Numbered from the stretch's first letter, positions 45,553-58,821 are shown. The stretch: DNA of 64,000 nt from Glandiceps talaboti (GCF_964340395.1 NC_135549.1:33021832-33085831); one strand, 5' to 3'. Program-made: numbers and translations. The notes: a model not told the origin generated them from the sequence alone.

Positions 45553-45782
45553 CAGATGGCCAATTGGCACAACAAGGTTGCATATACAGCACATATGTGT
45601 GTGACCCTTGATACTGTTTGTGCAAGACTCTCATCAACCAAGACATTTTTTGGAGTTAGGCGCCAAGCTCACATGCTTAATGAAGACTCAGAAATACATC
45701 ACATTTATACCATTTTTTAGGAGAGAAAGGTGGGTTGGGGGTTTGGAGGCGCGATGGGGTGGGGGGTTGCAGGTTGTGTAAG

Positions 45783-45895
45783 TGTGTTCGTGTGTGTGTT
45801 CGTGTGTGTATGTGTGTGTGTGTGTGTGTGTGCAGGTATGTATGTATGTATGTATGTATGTATGTATGTATGTATATGTATGTGTGTGCATGTAT
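45783..45895. repeat. (TG)n and (TATG)n microsatellites
   Basis: GTGT run 45783-45832, then TATG tetranucleotide run 45836-45878 and an imperfect continuation. Confidence 0.95.
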
Positions 45896-47108
45896 GTATG
45901 ATTGCGTATACCCTATGTATGTGTGTATTTATGTGTGTCTAGATACATGTATGATGTTAAGTAGAAAGCTAAGTTGGTGGGTGTGGGTGTGTGTGTGAGT
46001 CAGGAGATAGTTATAGGCATTTAGGTCAATAGGATTGTATGTTAGGTTGAATTGATAGGCTGGTGTGTGTATCGGGGGGGGGGGGGTCTCTGGGTTGATA
46101 CTGTGATAGGTGTAGGTAGATATATGTACATTATACAGATTTTAGATATGATATTAGGTCGAATGGTGGGAGTGGGGTTGGTGGGTTGATGAGTGTATGT
46201 GTAGTTAGATGTAGTAAGGTAGGTATTCAAGTCTTTAGGATGGTAGATATGATGTTAAGTATAATATCGAAAATCTCAATTTTCTTCAAAAAGGTACATC
46301 TCAGAAATTACCTACACTGTGAATTAGGCTGAAATTTTAAAGGGATATTTTTTGAGGAGGAAATTTTGTTCAAAATACATCGACAAAACTTACCCTAGCT
46401 ACCATGACCCAGGCCTTAGCAATAGTCACATGTGTGGGGGTCAGGGGTGGGTCTGCTGCCTGGCTTGAGACTATGTTAGGTGTAGGTAAATATATAGATA
46501 GGTAGGTTAATTGGGGTACTAATCAGGCTTTTAGATATCCTGTTAGGTTGAATGGTGGGGGAGGGGTTAGGTGGATTGATACTATGATAGGTGTAGGTAA
46601 ATATATAGATAGGTAGGTTAATTGAGGTACTAATTAGGCTTTTAGATATCATGTTAGGTCGAATGGTGGGGGAGGGGGAGGAGGAGGTGGGTTGATAGGT
46701 GTATGTAGGTATAGTTAGGTGTAGACAAAGGTACTAGGTATTTTAGTCAGTAGGTTGGTAGATATAATAAGTATAATATTGGTGGATTGGTGTGAGTGGA
46801 TGGATGGGTGTGTGTGTGTGGGTAGGGATGGCTGAGGTATGGGGGTGCGGGATGGGTGTGGGGGATGGTCGGGTGGGTACTTTCTCGGCCTATAAAATGG
46901 TGTATCTGTGAAGTCTTTCTCAGTTCTCATTGAGCATGTAAGCTTGGCTGCACTTACTCCAAAATATGTGTTGGTTTGGGACTCCTGTGCAGACAGTGTC
47001 AGGGTCATTACATCTGTGGGGTATATGCAGCCTTGTTGTGTTACCTCAATGGCCACTGTAAATTGTTGCTGGACTTAAGTGACCATGGTTGACCATGAAC
47101 TACCATGG

Positions 47109-48262
47109 TAGTTCATAGTCATATGCCCTTGGTTGAACATGGTCATCATATTAAACCAATAATGGTAAATGGCAGAATCACAGGGTTTGTACAGACTACA
47201 CCTCACTGACTAGAATTGGTAACTATTAGGTTATCAAAATAAGAGTGGCCAGGTGTTATAGATCTATCACATTAGTCACTATTTTGGAGAAAGGTGATCT
47301 GTAGTCCATAATCCTATTCACAGGGCAGCTATAGACACTACTTCAAATTAACATATGTAAATGTCACAGATTTTCATTCAATTTCAACTGAATTCTATTT
47401 GAAACTTTTAGTAATGGAAGTCTGATGGACAGTGTCTGTCTGTGTATCTTGGTGTGAAATCGAATGATCTCACTATAGGTCTGTGTTTTGGCTCCAATGG
47501 TGATCCAATCAGCGATATGCAAATTTGATGTAGAAATCTTGATTTTCTACAAAAAGGTACATCTCAGAAATCACCTACTGTGAATTAGGCTGAAATTTTA
47601 AAGGGATATTTCTTGAGGAAGACATTTTATTTAAAATACATTGATAAAACTTACCGCAGCAACCATGACCAAGCCTTTAGCAAGAGTCACATGCCATCAT
47701 ATTTGCAAAGACAAGATGGTGGTTAGGCTAGCTAGTGCAAAAAACATTAAAAATTGTATGCAAACATGCCTAGTGACAAGGCCACACTCATAACAACAGT
47801 CAAATGGCGATGTACATACACTATATTGCAAAGGAAGAAATAGGTAAATATCTCAACATTCAAAAACTGAGATTTTTTGTAAAAAGATGAGTACATAAAT
47901 GTTTAAAGTAAAATTTTAAGGACAACTTCAAAACTAATGTCATGAGAATGGAATTGTGCTTCTTTTGATCATGTTCCCTTCTGAATACATTCAGAAAATA
48001 ATTTAGTAAGTCATTTCCTTATTGAGATATTCAAATATGCTTTGTAAACAAGTAAGTGAATACAAATACCCAAATATGCCACATTAACTGGCACAGCACC
48101 TTCAGTGGTGGAACCTAAAATTACCTGCCAAGTCATTATCTTCATAAATGATTTTGAAATTCCCAGAATCATATTTTCCTTAGAAAAATGAACAATATTG
48201 CAAAATGCAATGAGTACTATTTTTTTCATAATAAGTATTTTTTAATTGTGTTGATAACACTT
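47109..48262. other. Noncoding, nothing recognised
   Basis: Contains a diverged second copy of 46275-46440 at 47520-47690 (aaaaaggtacatctcagaaa, gaattaggctgaaattttaa). No coding similarity. Confidence 0.5.
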
Positions 48263-48339
48263 CCCTTACAAATATCTCTCACTAGATTTTGATAAGAATC
48301 TAGTGAGAATCTAGTAAGAATCTCATAATAATATATCAG

Positions 48340-49135
48340 GTATTTGTATGCAAATTAGCGAGAAAACAATGAGAATCTAATAAGAATCTATTGAATTTTC
48401 TATTAGGTATTTGTATGCAAATTAGCGAGAAAATATTGGATCTAATAAGAATCTAGTGAGAATCTAGTAAATTTTCTATTAGGTATTTGTATGCAAATTA
48501 GCAAGAAAATATTGGATCTAATAAGAATCTAGTGAGAATCTAGTAAATTTTCTATTAGGTATTTGTATGCAAATTAGCAAGAAAATATTGGATCTAATAA
48601 GAATCTAGTGAGAATCTAGTAAATTTTCTATTAGGTATTATTATTATTATTATTATTATTATTAGACTTTATTTAAACTCGATAGACTGTTGAGCCAAAG
48701 GCTCTTCTCACACAGTGTCGAGATAAAAATATACAATATATACATTAATTTGTATGCAAATTAGCAAGAAAATATTGGATCTAATAAGAATCTAGTGAGA
48801 ATCTAGTAAAATTTCTATTAGGTATTTGTATGCAAATTAGAAAGAAAATATTGGATCTAATAAGAATCTAGTGAGAATCTAGTAAATTTTCTATTAGGTA
48901 TTTGTATGCAAATTAGCAAGAAAATATTGGATCTAATAAGAATCTAGTGAGAATCTAGTAAATTTTCTATTAGATATTTGTATGCAAATTAGTGAGAAAA
49001 CATAGGATCTAATAAGAATCTAGTGAGAATATAGTGAATTATCTATTAGATATTTGTATGCAAATTAGTGAGAAAACAGACTAGTATGAATATAGTGAGA
49101 ATCTAATAAGAATCTAGTAAATTTTCTATCAGAAT
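48340..49135. repeat. About 76-bp tandem repeat inside the TIR element
   Basis: About eight units of tatttgtatgcaaattagca, agaaaatattggatctaata, then agaatctagtgagaatctag. It is interrupted by a LINE-tail insertion at about 48637-48750. Confidence 0.9.
48637..48750 (-). mobile_element. LINE 3' tail insertion
   Basis: A (TTA)n run (48637-48664) followed by gactttatttaaactcgata and ending tatatacatta. On the minus strand this reads as a short 3' untranslated end with an (TAA)n tail, similar in style to 2150-2192. The repeat unit tattaggtatttgtatgc is split by it, so it is an extremely 5'-truncated insertion. Confidence 0.7.
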
Positions 49136-50983
49136 CCTATTGGCTCCTCATTGCCTACAGAATGAAAATCTTCAAAATAGTGTATTATGCAATGAGAATA
49201 AAAAATATCACCAGAGTGTGCATAAATATTTAATATCAACATATTCACATTCATATTCAAAATGACTCCTGTGTGTATGTCATACGATAGTCACCCGAGC
49301 ACCATAATTGGTTGTGAATCTGAATGTGAATATGTTGATAATTCAAACCCATTATGAAATGGAAATGGCTGCCCGTCAAAACTTTCACAGAATACTTAGG
49401 ATTTGTGCCATTTTCATGGGAATAACATCTTTCTTAGAACTTAAATCCGAGCGTAAACGATGCATTGGCTATCATAAGATATTCTTGATTCCTGAGAGGT
49501 ATATGATATTTCCTGTCGCTAAATTTTGAGTTGAGTGATGGGCTGTCGCGATCGCGCGACATAAAAACACAATGATCAATGATTGAAAAAAAAATCAAGA
49601 GATTTTCATTCACTTGCATCGAATTTTACTTGATGAAATCATGATTGAAAATTGGCAAACGATTTTCAAGATGTAGATCGACCAAGAAATACACAACAAA
49701 GGATAAAGCCATTTCAGGTACCATACTATACTATAATATTACTACTAGCCTCATCTCATCTGTAGACTTCAAGAACTATCGCCACTTACAGCTAGCTATC
49801 CTACCCTTTCTCCTAAATTAGTACAAGTGCCCGTGCCTGTGTGAGTGATCATGGTACTGAAGAGGTTCATTGTATCATAACCATGTTGTCAACGATCAGT
49901 AATTTGCGGAACAGCTGTTAGCCAAGGCTTCACCATCGTAAAGGTTTCGTAGGTTTTGACAGATGATTGCAAGAGTTCACACTTTCACGTACTGGTAGCC
50001 AGTTTACTGTCGTATGAAAATGGCGGGCTTCGATATCGTCCAATGAGAGAATAGAAATCATTTCACTTCATTGTAGATACCATGTTTTGGAAGGAATATT
50101 TTGATTCGCTCATTTTGCGTAATAATATATTATATCAAAAACATCAAATTAGTGACCTTGTTATAAAATATTCTTATTTCGTCATATTTACGTCGAAATG
50201 TCAAAGGTCGATGTTGTTAGTCTTTAAATATATTCAAGGCCATCATGGTATGCAACATCAGTCAGAGTTAACAGTGACCTGTCGCTAAGTTCTAGCTTCG
50301 ATTTTGATAGTTAATCCTCTGATTTCGAGTGTGAAAATGATCAAAGTATGTCAGCACCATAGTAGTTTTTTTGTTTTTTTTAAATAAACAATTTTCACTG
50401 TGCCGTATTACAGTATTTCCGGTTCCCAACAATAACAAATTTCAATGTAACCACGTTTATAGGTACATATTTATATATGTATTAGTATTCACTCACAAGT
50501 TACTACTATGACAGTATACTTTTTTATAACATAGGAAATAACAAGATCTGCGTTTCCCCCCTAAAGTTCATGCGGCTTTCTGGACCATTTTAACCTTTCT
50601 TGCCAGGATCTCACAGGAAATATAATGCTGTTGAAATAGCTAGAAGAATAATCTATTAGAATTGTTCTGTCACTTTAGTCTGAATGCAGGGGTGTGACAA
50701 GTATCCAATCGATTCTTGCAAGATTCTCATTAGAAATCCATAATTTCATGATTCTAATAGAATCTTGTGAGATTCTAGTGAGAAAAATGTGGTATGGAGT
50801 AAGAAAGTGTTAAAATCTATTAGAATTTTGCTCATCGACTGTCAGCAAGATCTTCTGATAGATTCTTGTAAGAATCTACTAGATTATATTGAATTCTGAT
50901 CAGATTCTCATTAGAAATCTTTATTTTCATGATTCTAATAGAATCTAGCAAGAATCTAGTGAGACAAAATCGTACGGGTTAAA

Positions 50984-51365
50984 ACTTTGTAAATATACCC
51001 AGATTGTGACTGGCAATAGTAATACATTACAAACAAGTACATGTATTTTGAGCCCTCGAAGTGACCATGGTTGCATTTCTGCAAGTGGACACTTAAGACA
51101 GCAAGGCCGGCAACATGAGCACAGGGTGACCATGGTTGCATTTCTGCAAGTGGACACTTAAGATAGCAATTGAGGCCAGCAACATGACCACAGGGCCAAT
51201 TGGCACAACAAGGTTGCATATACAGCACATATGTGTGTGACCCTTGATACTGTTTGTGCAAGACTCTCATCAACCAAGACATTTTTTGGAGTTAGGCGCC
51301 AAGCTCACATGCTTAGTGGGGACTCAGAAATTCATCACATTTATACCATTTTTTAGGAGAGAAAG
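50984..51365 (+). repeat. Duplicated block, copy 2, left part
   Basis: Matches 45226-45735 with fewer 64-bp units (two instead of four), the same caaccaagacattttttgga and gttaggcgccaag landmarks, and a diverged microsatellite region after 51366. Confidence 0.9.
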
Positions 51366-51600
51366 GTGGGTTGGGGGGATTTGGAGGGTGTGATGGGGTG
51401 GGGGGTTGGAGGTTTTGTGAGAGTGTTTGTGTTTGTGTTTGTTTGTGTGTGTGTGTGCGTGTGTGTGTGCAGATATGTTTTTTTAGAATATGGTATGCTG
51501 ATGGGTGTGTTTGTGTGGGTGTGCCAAGGTGTAGATGGGGGTGAATGGATTAGGTGTAGGGAGGTATATGTAGATGTGTGTGTCTAGATGTGTGTGGGTG

Positions 51601-51602
<2 letters not shown>

Positions 51603-51655
<53 letters not shown>

Positions 51656-51736
51656 ACTGACTGACTGACTGACTGACTGACTGACTGACTGACTGACTGA
51701 CTGACTGACTGACTGACTGGGTGGGTGGGTGGGTGG
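51603..51736. repeat. (GA)n, (GACT)n and (GGGT)n microsatellites
   Basis: Pure GA run 51603-51651, GACT tetranucleotide run of about 17 units to 51719, then four GGGT units. Confidence 0.97.
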
Positions 51737-53774
51737 GGGTTATATTTATATCTATATTTCACCCAGTACTTTACCTTGTGAACTGACATAACTAAAGAAA
51801 ATAAATTTCAAATCTATAATCACATGGAAGTAAAATATTTGAGTTTGTTCTATATCTTCTAGGAAGACTTATTTATCAATTACTTAGCTAGTTAGAGTGA
51901 GTTTGTTAGTTTGATCATTGATTAGTATATTTACATTGCAGAATCTAGTATCTAAGGAAGTGAGGTTTCTTATCTTTCTTATCACTGAATAATGTGTGTT
52001 GGCAATATTTACAAATGTGGTAAAGCACTATTACATAACACATCAGGCAAAGCTATAACACCACAGGCAAAGCTAAGCTCAATGTCATATCAGTTATCAG
52101 TTTTACTGACCCATTATCAGTGACATTGCAAATAGCTTTAGGGATACAAACAAATTTTATGACACCCGCCTTGCTGGCTCACCAAGTGGGGAAAGTCACA
52201 CATGAACCGCTAATGCAAAAATCTGTCATGGTTCGCTAGTTAGAGAGAATGAATTAGTGAATGAATTAGGTACAAGGTATTGTATAACTCCAAAAAAGTC
52301 AGGCATATATAGAGACTCCATTCAAGTGTCTACCCCATGTTATCAGGATGGAAGCTTTTTTAGAGGGTTTTGCCAGCTAATGCCGGAAGCTTAATGAATA
52401 GAGGTCCCATTTGAATGTCTACATCCACATTATCAATGATGAATTTTTTGCATGGGATATTGTCATTTGGCCTTTACTCAGCTGTATGTTACCCAAATTG
52501 ATCGAGTGTATGTCTGAATACATGTAGTTTATCCAAATAATGACATATTTTCCAAACAATTCAGAGCAGGAATAAGGAGAATTATTTGGAGTTTGTTGGG
52601 ATGAAGGCTTGTTATTTACCTGAATAACTAACTAACCAACCAGCTAACTTGCTAATGAACTAACAAACTAATTAACTAACTAACTTCACAAGTTTTCATC
52701 TCACAGACACATTTCCAACATATAGCTTTATTGCTATTCTGAATTTTTAAGACAAATAATGTTACTGCCATTAGGTCCTTATTGTGTACATACCTAGACT
52801 ACAGTATCTGACAGTTATGCCTGGTTTGATTGAAACTGGTCCATTTATTCATTCCTTTATTCAGAGATATACGTGAAGAAGACTGGATAATTTGAATCTA
52901 TCATACATTTCAAGTTTAATGTTTCATTTGAAAAGTTCATCATAGATAACATGGTTGTAGACATTCAAATGATGTCACTATCTAATAAGCTTAGTCAGTA
53001 GGGAAACATGCATTTTAATGATAAATATGTCCATCATTCGACCATTTTTGGTTACAAAACAAAGAAATGTGCATATTTGGACATGAAGTTTGATTAGAAT
53101 CAGCTATCCAGGTCAGACATGTATTGTGCACTTTTTTGTAGACTTACTACATAGTCAGTCAGTCACCTTGACTGTTAGTCAAGTACATGTGCTTGCTTTT
53201 CATTCACTTATCACTCGTGTTTGTTGCCAATATTAGGACTAAATGCATTTTTATATATAAGATTTGGTAAACAGTTGTTGCTATCTTAGCTTAATTGCAC
53301 TACTTTTTGTCATTTGTGAGCAGTTTGAAAACAAAACAGTTTGAGTTTAATTTCACTTTAGCTCAGAAAGTATAATTAACTTAATTGTAATTAAGAACAG
53401 CTATTTCATACTGTTGTACTTTAAAATAATTGATATACCCTTGATCAGTGTAATCCAAAGTATATTAGGATGTAGGTAGAACAATAGGCAGCTATGTAGA
53501 TAGGCTAAGGACAATAGTTTAATAGTAGTTTGTTTATTTGCATTTCAAGGTCTACATCCCATTTGCAAAGAAGTTACACTTCAATATTTTAAGTCAAGAC
53601 TATCAATATTACACAATTTAGGTTGAAAGTACAACATAAACATATAATACTAGATAATTTCATATAAAGTGTTTGTGTATAAATATTATACAAACTTAGC
53701 AGCTGACAATCTATTTAGGCAGTTATGTAGATACATATGTTAGTGGGTTGATAGCTGTATAGATAGATGTAGTT
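51737..53774. other. Noncoding, nothing recognised
   Basis: Unique-looking AT-rich sequence between the two parts of duplicated block copy 2. It has no counterpart in copy 1, so it is an insertion in copy 2 or a deletion in copy 1. A loose (AACT)n patch lies at 52625-52690. Confidence 0.45.
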
Positions 53775-54120
53775 TTATGTATGTATGTATGTATGTATGT
53801 ATGTATGTATGTATGTATGTATGTATGTATAAATGTATGCATGTATGTATGTATGTATGTATGTATGTATGTATGTATGTGTAAATGTATGTATGTATGT
53901 ATGTATAAATGTATGCATGTATGTATGTATGTATGTATGTATGTATGTATGTATGTATGTATGCATGTATGTATGTATGTATGTATGTATGTATGTATGT
54001 ATGTATGTATGTATGTATGTATAAATGTATGCATGTATGTATGTATGTATGTATGTATGTATGTATGTATGTATGTATGTATGTATGTATGCATGTATGA
54101 TTGCATGTGTATGTATGTGT
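53775..54120. repeat. (TATG)n microsatellite, about 340 bp
   Basis: TATG repeat with interruptions (aaatgtatgcatg) recurring at intervals. The long frames on both strands (127, 155 and 118 codons) are products of the repeat. Confidence 0.98.
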
Positions 54121-54249
54121 GTATAGAATATAGGTAGAATGCTTAGTTGGTGGGTGTGTGGGTAGGGGAATATAGTTGTAGGTTTTTAGGTCAATAGGAT
54201 GGTACATATGGTAGAATTGTAGGCTGATGGGGGGTGGTCGAATGGTGGC

Positions 54250-55095
54250 TGGATTGATACTATGATAGGTGTAGGTAGATATATATATATATAGATAGGT
54301 AGGTTAATAATTGAGGTACTAATAAGGCTTTAGATATTGTGTTAGGTTGAATGGTGGGGAGGGGTCAGGTGGGTTGATACTATGATAGATGTAGGTAGTT
54401 ATATATAGATAGGTAGGTTAGGTGTAGGTAAATATATAGATAGGTAGGTTAATTGAGGTACTAATTAGGCTTTTAGATATCATGTTAGGTTGAATGGTGG
54501 GGGAGGGGGTGAGGTGGGTTGATACTATGATAGGTGTAGGTAGATATATAGAGATAGGTAGGTTAGGTGTAGGTAGATATATAGAGATAGGTAGGTTAAT
54601 TGAGGTACTAATTAGGCTTTTAGATATCATGTTAGGTTGAATGGTGGGGGAGGGGTTAGGTGGGTTGATAGGTGTATGTAGTCAGGTGTAGACAAAGGTA
54701 CTAGGTATTTTAGTCAGTAGGTTGGTAGATATGATGTTAAGTATAATATTGGTGGATTGGTGTGAGTGGATGGATGGGTGGGTGTGTGTGTGTGTGGGTA
54801 GGGATGGCTGAGGTATGGGGGTGCGGGATGGGTGTAGGGGATGGTCGGGTGGGTACTTTCTCGGCCTATAAAATGGTGTATCTGTGAAGTCTTTCTCAGT
54901 TCTCATTGAGCATGTAAGCTTGGCTGCACTTACTCCAAAATATGTGTTGGTTTATTTGGACTCCTGTGCAGACAGTGTCAGGGTCATTATATCTGTGGGG
55001 TATATGCAGCCTTGTTGTGTTACCTCAATGGCCACTGTAAATTGTTGCTGGACTTAAGTGACCATGGTTGACCATGAACTACCATGGTAGTTCAC
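54250..55095 (+). repeat. Duplicated block, copy 2, right part
   Basis: Matches 46470-47108: repeated ttgaggtactaattaggctt units, ggtactaggtattttagtca, gtactttctcggcctataaa, and the shared end ggacttaagtgaccatggtt with accatgaactaccatggtag. Confidence 0.9.
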
Positions 55096-56043
55096 CCTCA
55101 TTGTCACCTTAGTTTGTCCACAAATACCTGAAAGGCAGAATTTGTGTGACAATAGCACTTTCAGTTTGATTTTTTGCACAACTGAACTGATAAAGCTATA
55201 GGTTCAGTAGTAGTAGTGCTACAGGTGTTATTCTGCAGTTATATAAATGTTTCAAACTTATTGACAAAACTGGCCCTAGTAACCAATTATTGTTTATATT
55301 GTAAATATGAATACTGGGAATGTTAGGCAAGTGAAAAAATTAAGATTCCAAATATGTATTCAAATATGCCTTAGCAACAAAACTACACCAATAACAACAG
55401 ACAAATAATGGTGTATATGGCCAAGATAACAATTGGGTTGCCTAGGCCAATTAATAAACAACCAAAGTTGAATGCAAATATGGCCCGCAACAATACCATG
55501 CAACAGCCAAACGATGTCATATATGGTAAAAGTAACAATAAGGTGCTGCATTGTTTCCTTTACCTGATATACTATCATTTGGCTAGGCTACCAGATAAAC
55601 ATAAGCAAACAAAATGCACAGTTTTGGCTACAATGCCATTGGTGCTATTTTTTTTCAGTATATTATCATATATCTTGCACATGTTTACTAATCAAAAGGT
55701 GTATTATTTAATCTGTTGGTGGTCAATCTACTGTCATCAATATCTCGATCTATACAGTCTGACCTAATGTTAATACCAAATGAAAAGTACTAGTTTGTCA
55801 ACTGTTGATCTACTTCACTTTTTCTGAAGTGTTGGGGTACAATGGTCACGATTGATTTCAGATATAAGTTTTTGACCTAAAGTGGGGTTTTTAAACCCTA
55901 AAATGCATACATGGCCAATGGGATCATCATGTTGTGAATTCAACGTCATCTATTTATCCCCAGAGGTATACCCAATAAATTTCAGCTCTATCTGTTCAGT
56001 ATAGTTCTGGAATTATAGTTTTTTGACCAAACAAACACATTTT
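55096..56043. other. Noncoding with ttcagtagtgctat-type repeat fragment
   Basis: 55175-55235 is a fragment of the interspersed repeat seen at 11083 and 44740. The remainder includes diverged gttattgcaacaacagtcaa-like motifs. No gene recognised. Confidence 0.45.
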
Positions 56044-58790
56044 CAGCATAAGAATATTCAGGAGTTCAGAACAAATACTGACAGATGAGAACAGTTATCT
56101 GTATCTTAGAGTTGTTCAACAAATACTGACAGAAGAGAACAGTTATCCCTATCTCAGAGTTATTAAACAAATACTGACAGATGAGAACATGTCAGTTATC
56201 TGTATCTCAGAGTTCTTAAACAAATACTGACAGAGAACAGTTATCTGTATCTTAAGAGTTGTTAAACAAATACTGACAGAGGAGAACAGTTATCTGTATC
56301 TTAGAGTTGTCAAACAAATACTGACAGATGAGAACAGTTATCTGTATCTTCGAGTTCTTAAACAAATACTGACAGAGGAGAACAGTTATCTGTATCTTCG
56401 AGTTCTTAAACAAATACTGACAGATGAGAACAGTTATCTGTATCTTAGAGTTGTTAAACAAATACTGACAGATGAGAACAGTTATCTGTATCTTAAGAGT
56501 TGTTAAACAAATACTGACAGATGAGAACAGTTATCTGTATCTCAGAGTTGTTAAACAAATACTGACAGAGGAGAACAGTTATCTGTATCTTCGAGTTCTT
56601 AAACAAATACTGACAGATGAGAACATGTGTCTTAGAGTTGTTAAACAAATACTGACAGATGAGAACAGTTATCTGTATCTTCGAGTTCTTAAACAAATAC
56701 TGACAGAGGAGAACAGTTATCTGTATCTTAGAGTTCTTAAACAAATACTGACAGATGAGAACAGTTATCTGTATCTTCGAGTTGTTAAACAAATACTGAC
56801 AGATGAGAACAGTTATCTGTATCTTAAGAGTTGTTAAACAAATACTGACAGATGAGAACAGTTATCTGTATCTTCGAGTTGTTAAACAAATACTGACAGA
56901 GGAGAACAGTTATCTGTATCTTAGAGTTGTTAAACAAATACTGACAGATGAGAACAGTTATCTGTATCTTAGAGTTGTTAAACAAATACTGACAGATGAG
57001 AACAGTTATCTGTATCTTAGAGTTGTTAAACAAATACTGACAGATGAGAACAGTTATCTGTATCTTAGAGTTGTTAAACAAATACTGACAGATGAGAACA
57101 GTTATCTGTATCTTAGAGTTCTTAAACAAATACTGACAGATGAGAACATGTGTCTTAGAGTTGTTAAACAAATACTGACAGATGAGAACAGTTATCTGTA
57201 TCTTAGAGTTGTTAAACAAATACTGACAGATGAGAACAGTTATCTGTATCTTAGAGTTCTTAAACAAATACTGACAGATGAGAACATGTGTCTTAGAGTT
57301 GTTAAACAAATACTGACAGATGAGAACAGTTATCTGTATCTTAGAGTTGTTAAACAAATACTGACAGATGAGAACAGTTATCTGTATCTCAGAGTTCTTA
57401 AACAAATACTGACAGAGGAGAACAGTTATCTGTATCTTCGAGTTGTTAAACAAAGACTGACAGATGAGAACAGTTATCTGTATCTCAGAGTTCTTAAACA
57501 AATACTGACAGATGAGAACAGTTATCTGTATCTTCGAGTTGTTAAACAAATACTGACAGAAGAGAACAGTTATCTGTATCTCAGAGTTGTTAAACAAATA
57601 CTGACAGAGGAGAACAGTTATCTGTATCTTAGAGTTGTTAAACAAATACTGACAGATGAGAACAGTTATCTGTATCTTCGAGTTCTTAAACAAATACTGA
57701 CAGAGGAGAACAGTTATCTGTATCTTCGAGTTGTTAAACAAATACTGACAGAGGAGAACAGTTATCTGTATCTTTGAGTTGTTAAATAAATACTGACAGA
57801 TGAGAACAGTTATCTGTATCTTCGAGTTATTAAACAAATACTGACAGAAGAGAAAACAGTTATCTGTATCTTCGAGTTATTAAACAAATACTGACAGAGG
57901 AGAACAGTTATCTGTATCTTAGAGTTGTTAAACAAATACTGACAGAGGAGAACAGTTATCTGTATCTCAGAGTTGTTAAATACTGACAGAGGAGAACAGT
58001 TATCTGTATCTTCGAGTTCTTAAACAAATACTGACAGATGAGAACAGTTATCTGTATCTTAGAGTTGTTAAACAAATACTGACAGATGAGAACAGTTATC
58101 TGTATCTTCGAGTTCTTAAACAAATACTGACAGATGAGAACAGTTATCTGTATCTTCGAGTTGTTAAACAAATACTGACAGATGAGAACAGTTATCTGTA
58201 TCTTAGAGTTGTTAAACAAATACTGACAGATGAGAACAGTTATCTGTGTCTTAGAGTTGTTAAACAAATACTGACAGATGAGAACAGTTATCTGTATCTT
58301 AGAGTTGTTAAACAAATACTGACAGATGAGAACAGTTATCTGTATCTTAGAGTTGTTAAACAAATACTGACAGATGAGAACAGTTATCTGTATCTTAGAG
58401 TTGTTAAACAAATACTGACAGATGAGAACAGTTATCTGTATCTTCGAGTTGTTAAACAAATACTGACAGATGAGAACAGTTATCTGTATCTCAGAGTTCT
58501 TAAACAAATACTGACAGAGGAGAACAGTTATCTGTATCTTCGAGTTCTTAAACAAATACTGACAGATGAGAACAGTTATCTGTATCTCAAAGTTATTAAA
58601 CAAATACTGACAAGAGAAAACAGTTATCTGTATCTTCGAGTTATTAAACAAATACTGACAGAAGAGAACAGTTATCTGTATCTTAGAGTTATTAAACAAA
58701 TACTGACAGATGTGAACAGTTTAATATCTGTATCTTAGAGTTGTTAAACAAATACTGACAGAGAACAGTTATCCATATCTCAGAGTTCTT
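56044..58790. repeat. 48-bp satellite-like array, about 55 copies
   Basis: Unit aaacaaatactgacagatga, gaacagttatctgtatctta, gagttgtt. Because 48 is a multiple of three, the array is open for hundreds of codons on both strands: 324 codons plus strand at 56803-57777 with repeat RVVKQILTDENSYLYL, and 337 and 247 codons minus strand. Variants are mainly cttaga/cttcga/ctcaga, gat/gag/gaa and gtt/ctt/att. Several copies lack the same 12 bases (gaacatgtgtctt). Frame-breaking indels such as cttaagag occur at 56252, 56492 and 56825. No start context, splice site or known domain supports translation. Confidence 0.95.
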
Positions 58791-58821
58791 AGACAAATTC
58801 TGAGAGAAGAGAATAATAGAA

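Larger units (their letters stand above)
45226..47108 (+). repeat. Duplicated block, copy 1
   Basis: Order: flank tttgtaaatgtacccagatt, a 64-bp tandem repeat, caaccaagacattttttgga with gttaggcgccaag, TG/ATGT microsatellites, units aggtaggttaattgaggtac, and an end in ggacttaagtgaccatggtt. The same order recurs from 50984 to 51360 and from 54250 to 55095. Confidence 0.85.
48263..50978. mobile_element. 2.7 kb TIR element with GAATCTAGTGA subterminal repeats
   Basis: The left end cccttacaaatatctctcac, tagatt is matched by the inverted right end cccgtacgattttgtctcac, tagatt. The related block at 45190-45225 has attgtgttcataacactt joined directly to aaaactttg. Here attgtgttgataacactt stops at 48262 and ttaaaactttg resumes at 50977, so that site appears as the empty allele. 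Near both ends the motif agaatctagtgagaatctag repeats densely (48290-49135 and 50640-50965). The interior (49140-50640) shows no recognised transposase; a 73-codon frame at 49308-49529 is unassigned. Probably non-autonomous. Confidence 0.7.

Noticed and set aside
45255-45646. Minus-strand frames of 103-128 codons
   Set aside because: They arise from the 64-bp tandem repeat and appear in two overlapping phases with similar peptides.
53723-54207. Frames of 118-155 codons encoding MYVC or IHTY repeats
   Set aside because: Translation of a TATG tetranucleotide microsatellite.
56803-57837. Long open frames of 324 (plus) and 337 (minus) codons as real genes
   Set aside because: Both are consequences of a 48-bp tandem unit without stops. 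Frame-breaking indels limit them, and there is no start or splice context. The plus-frame variant bias is reported as a finding only.
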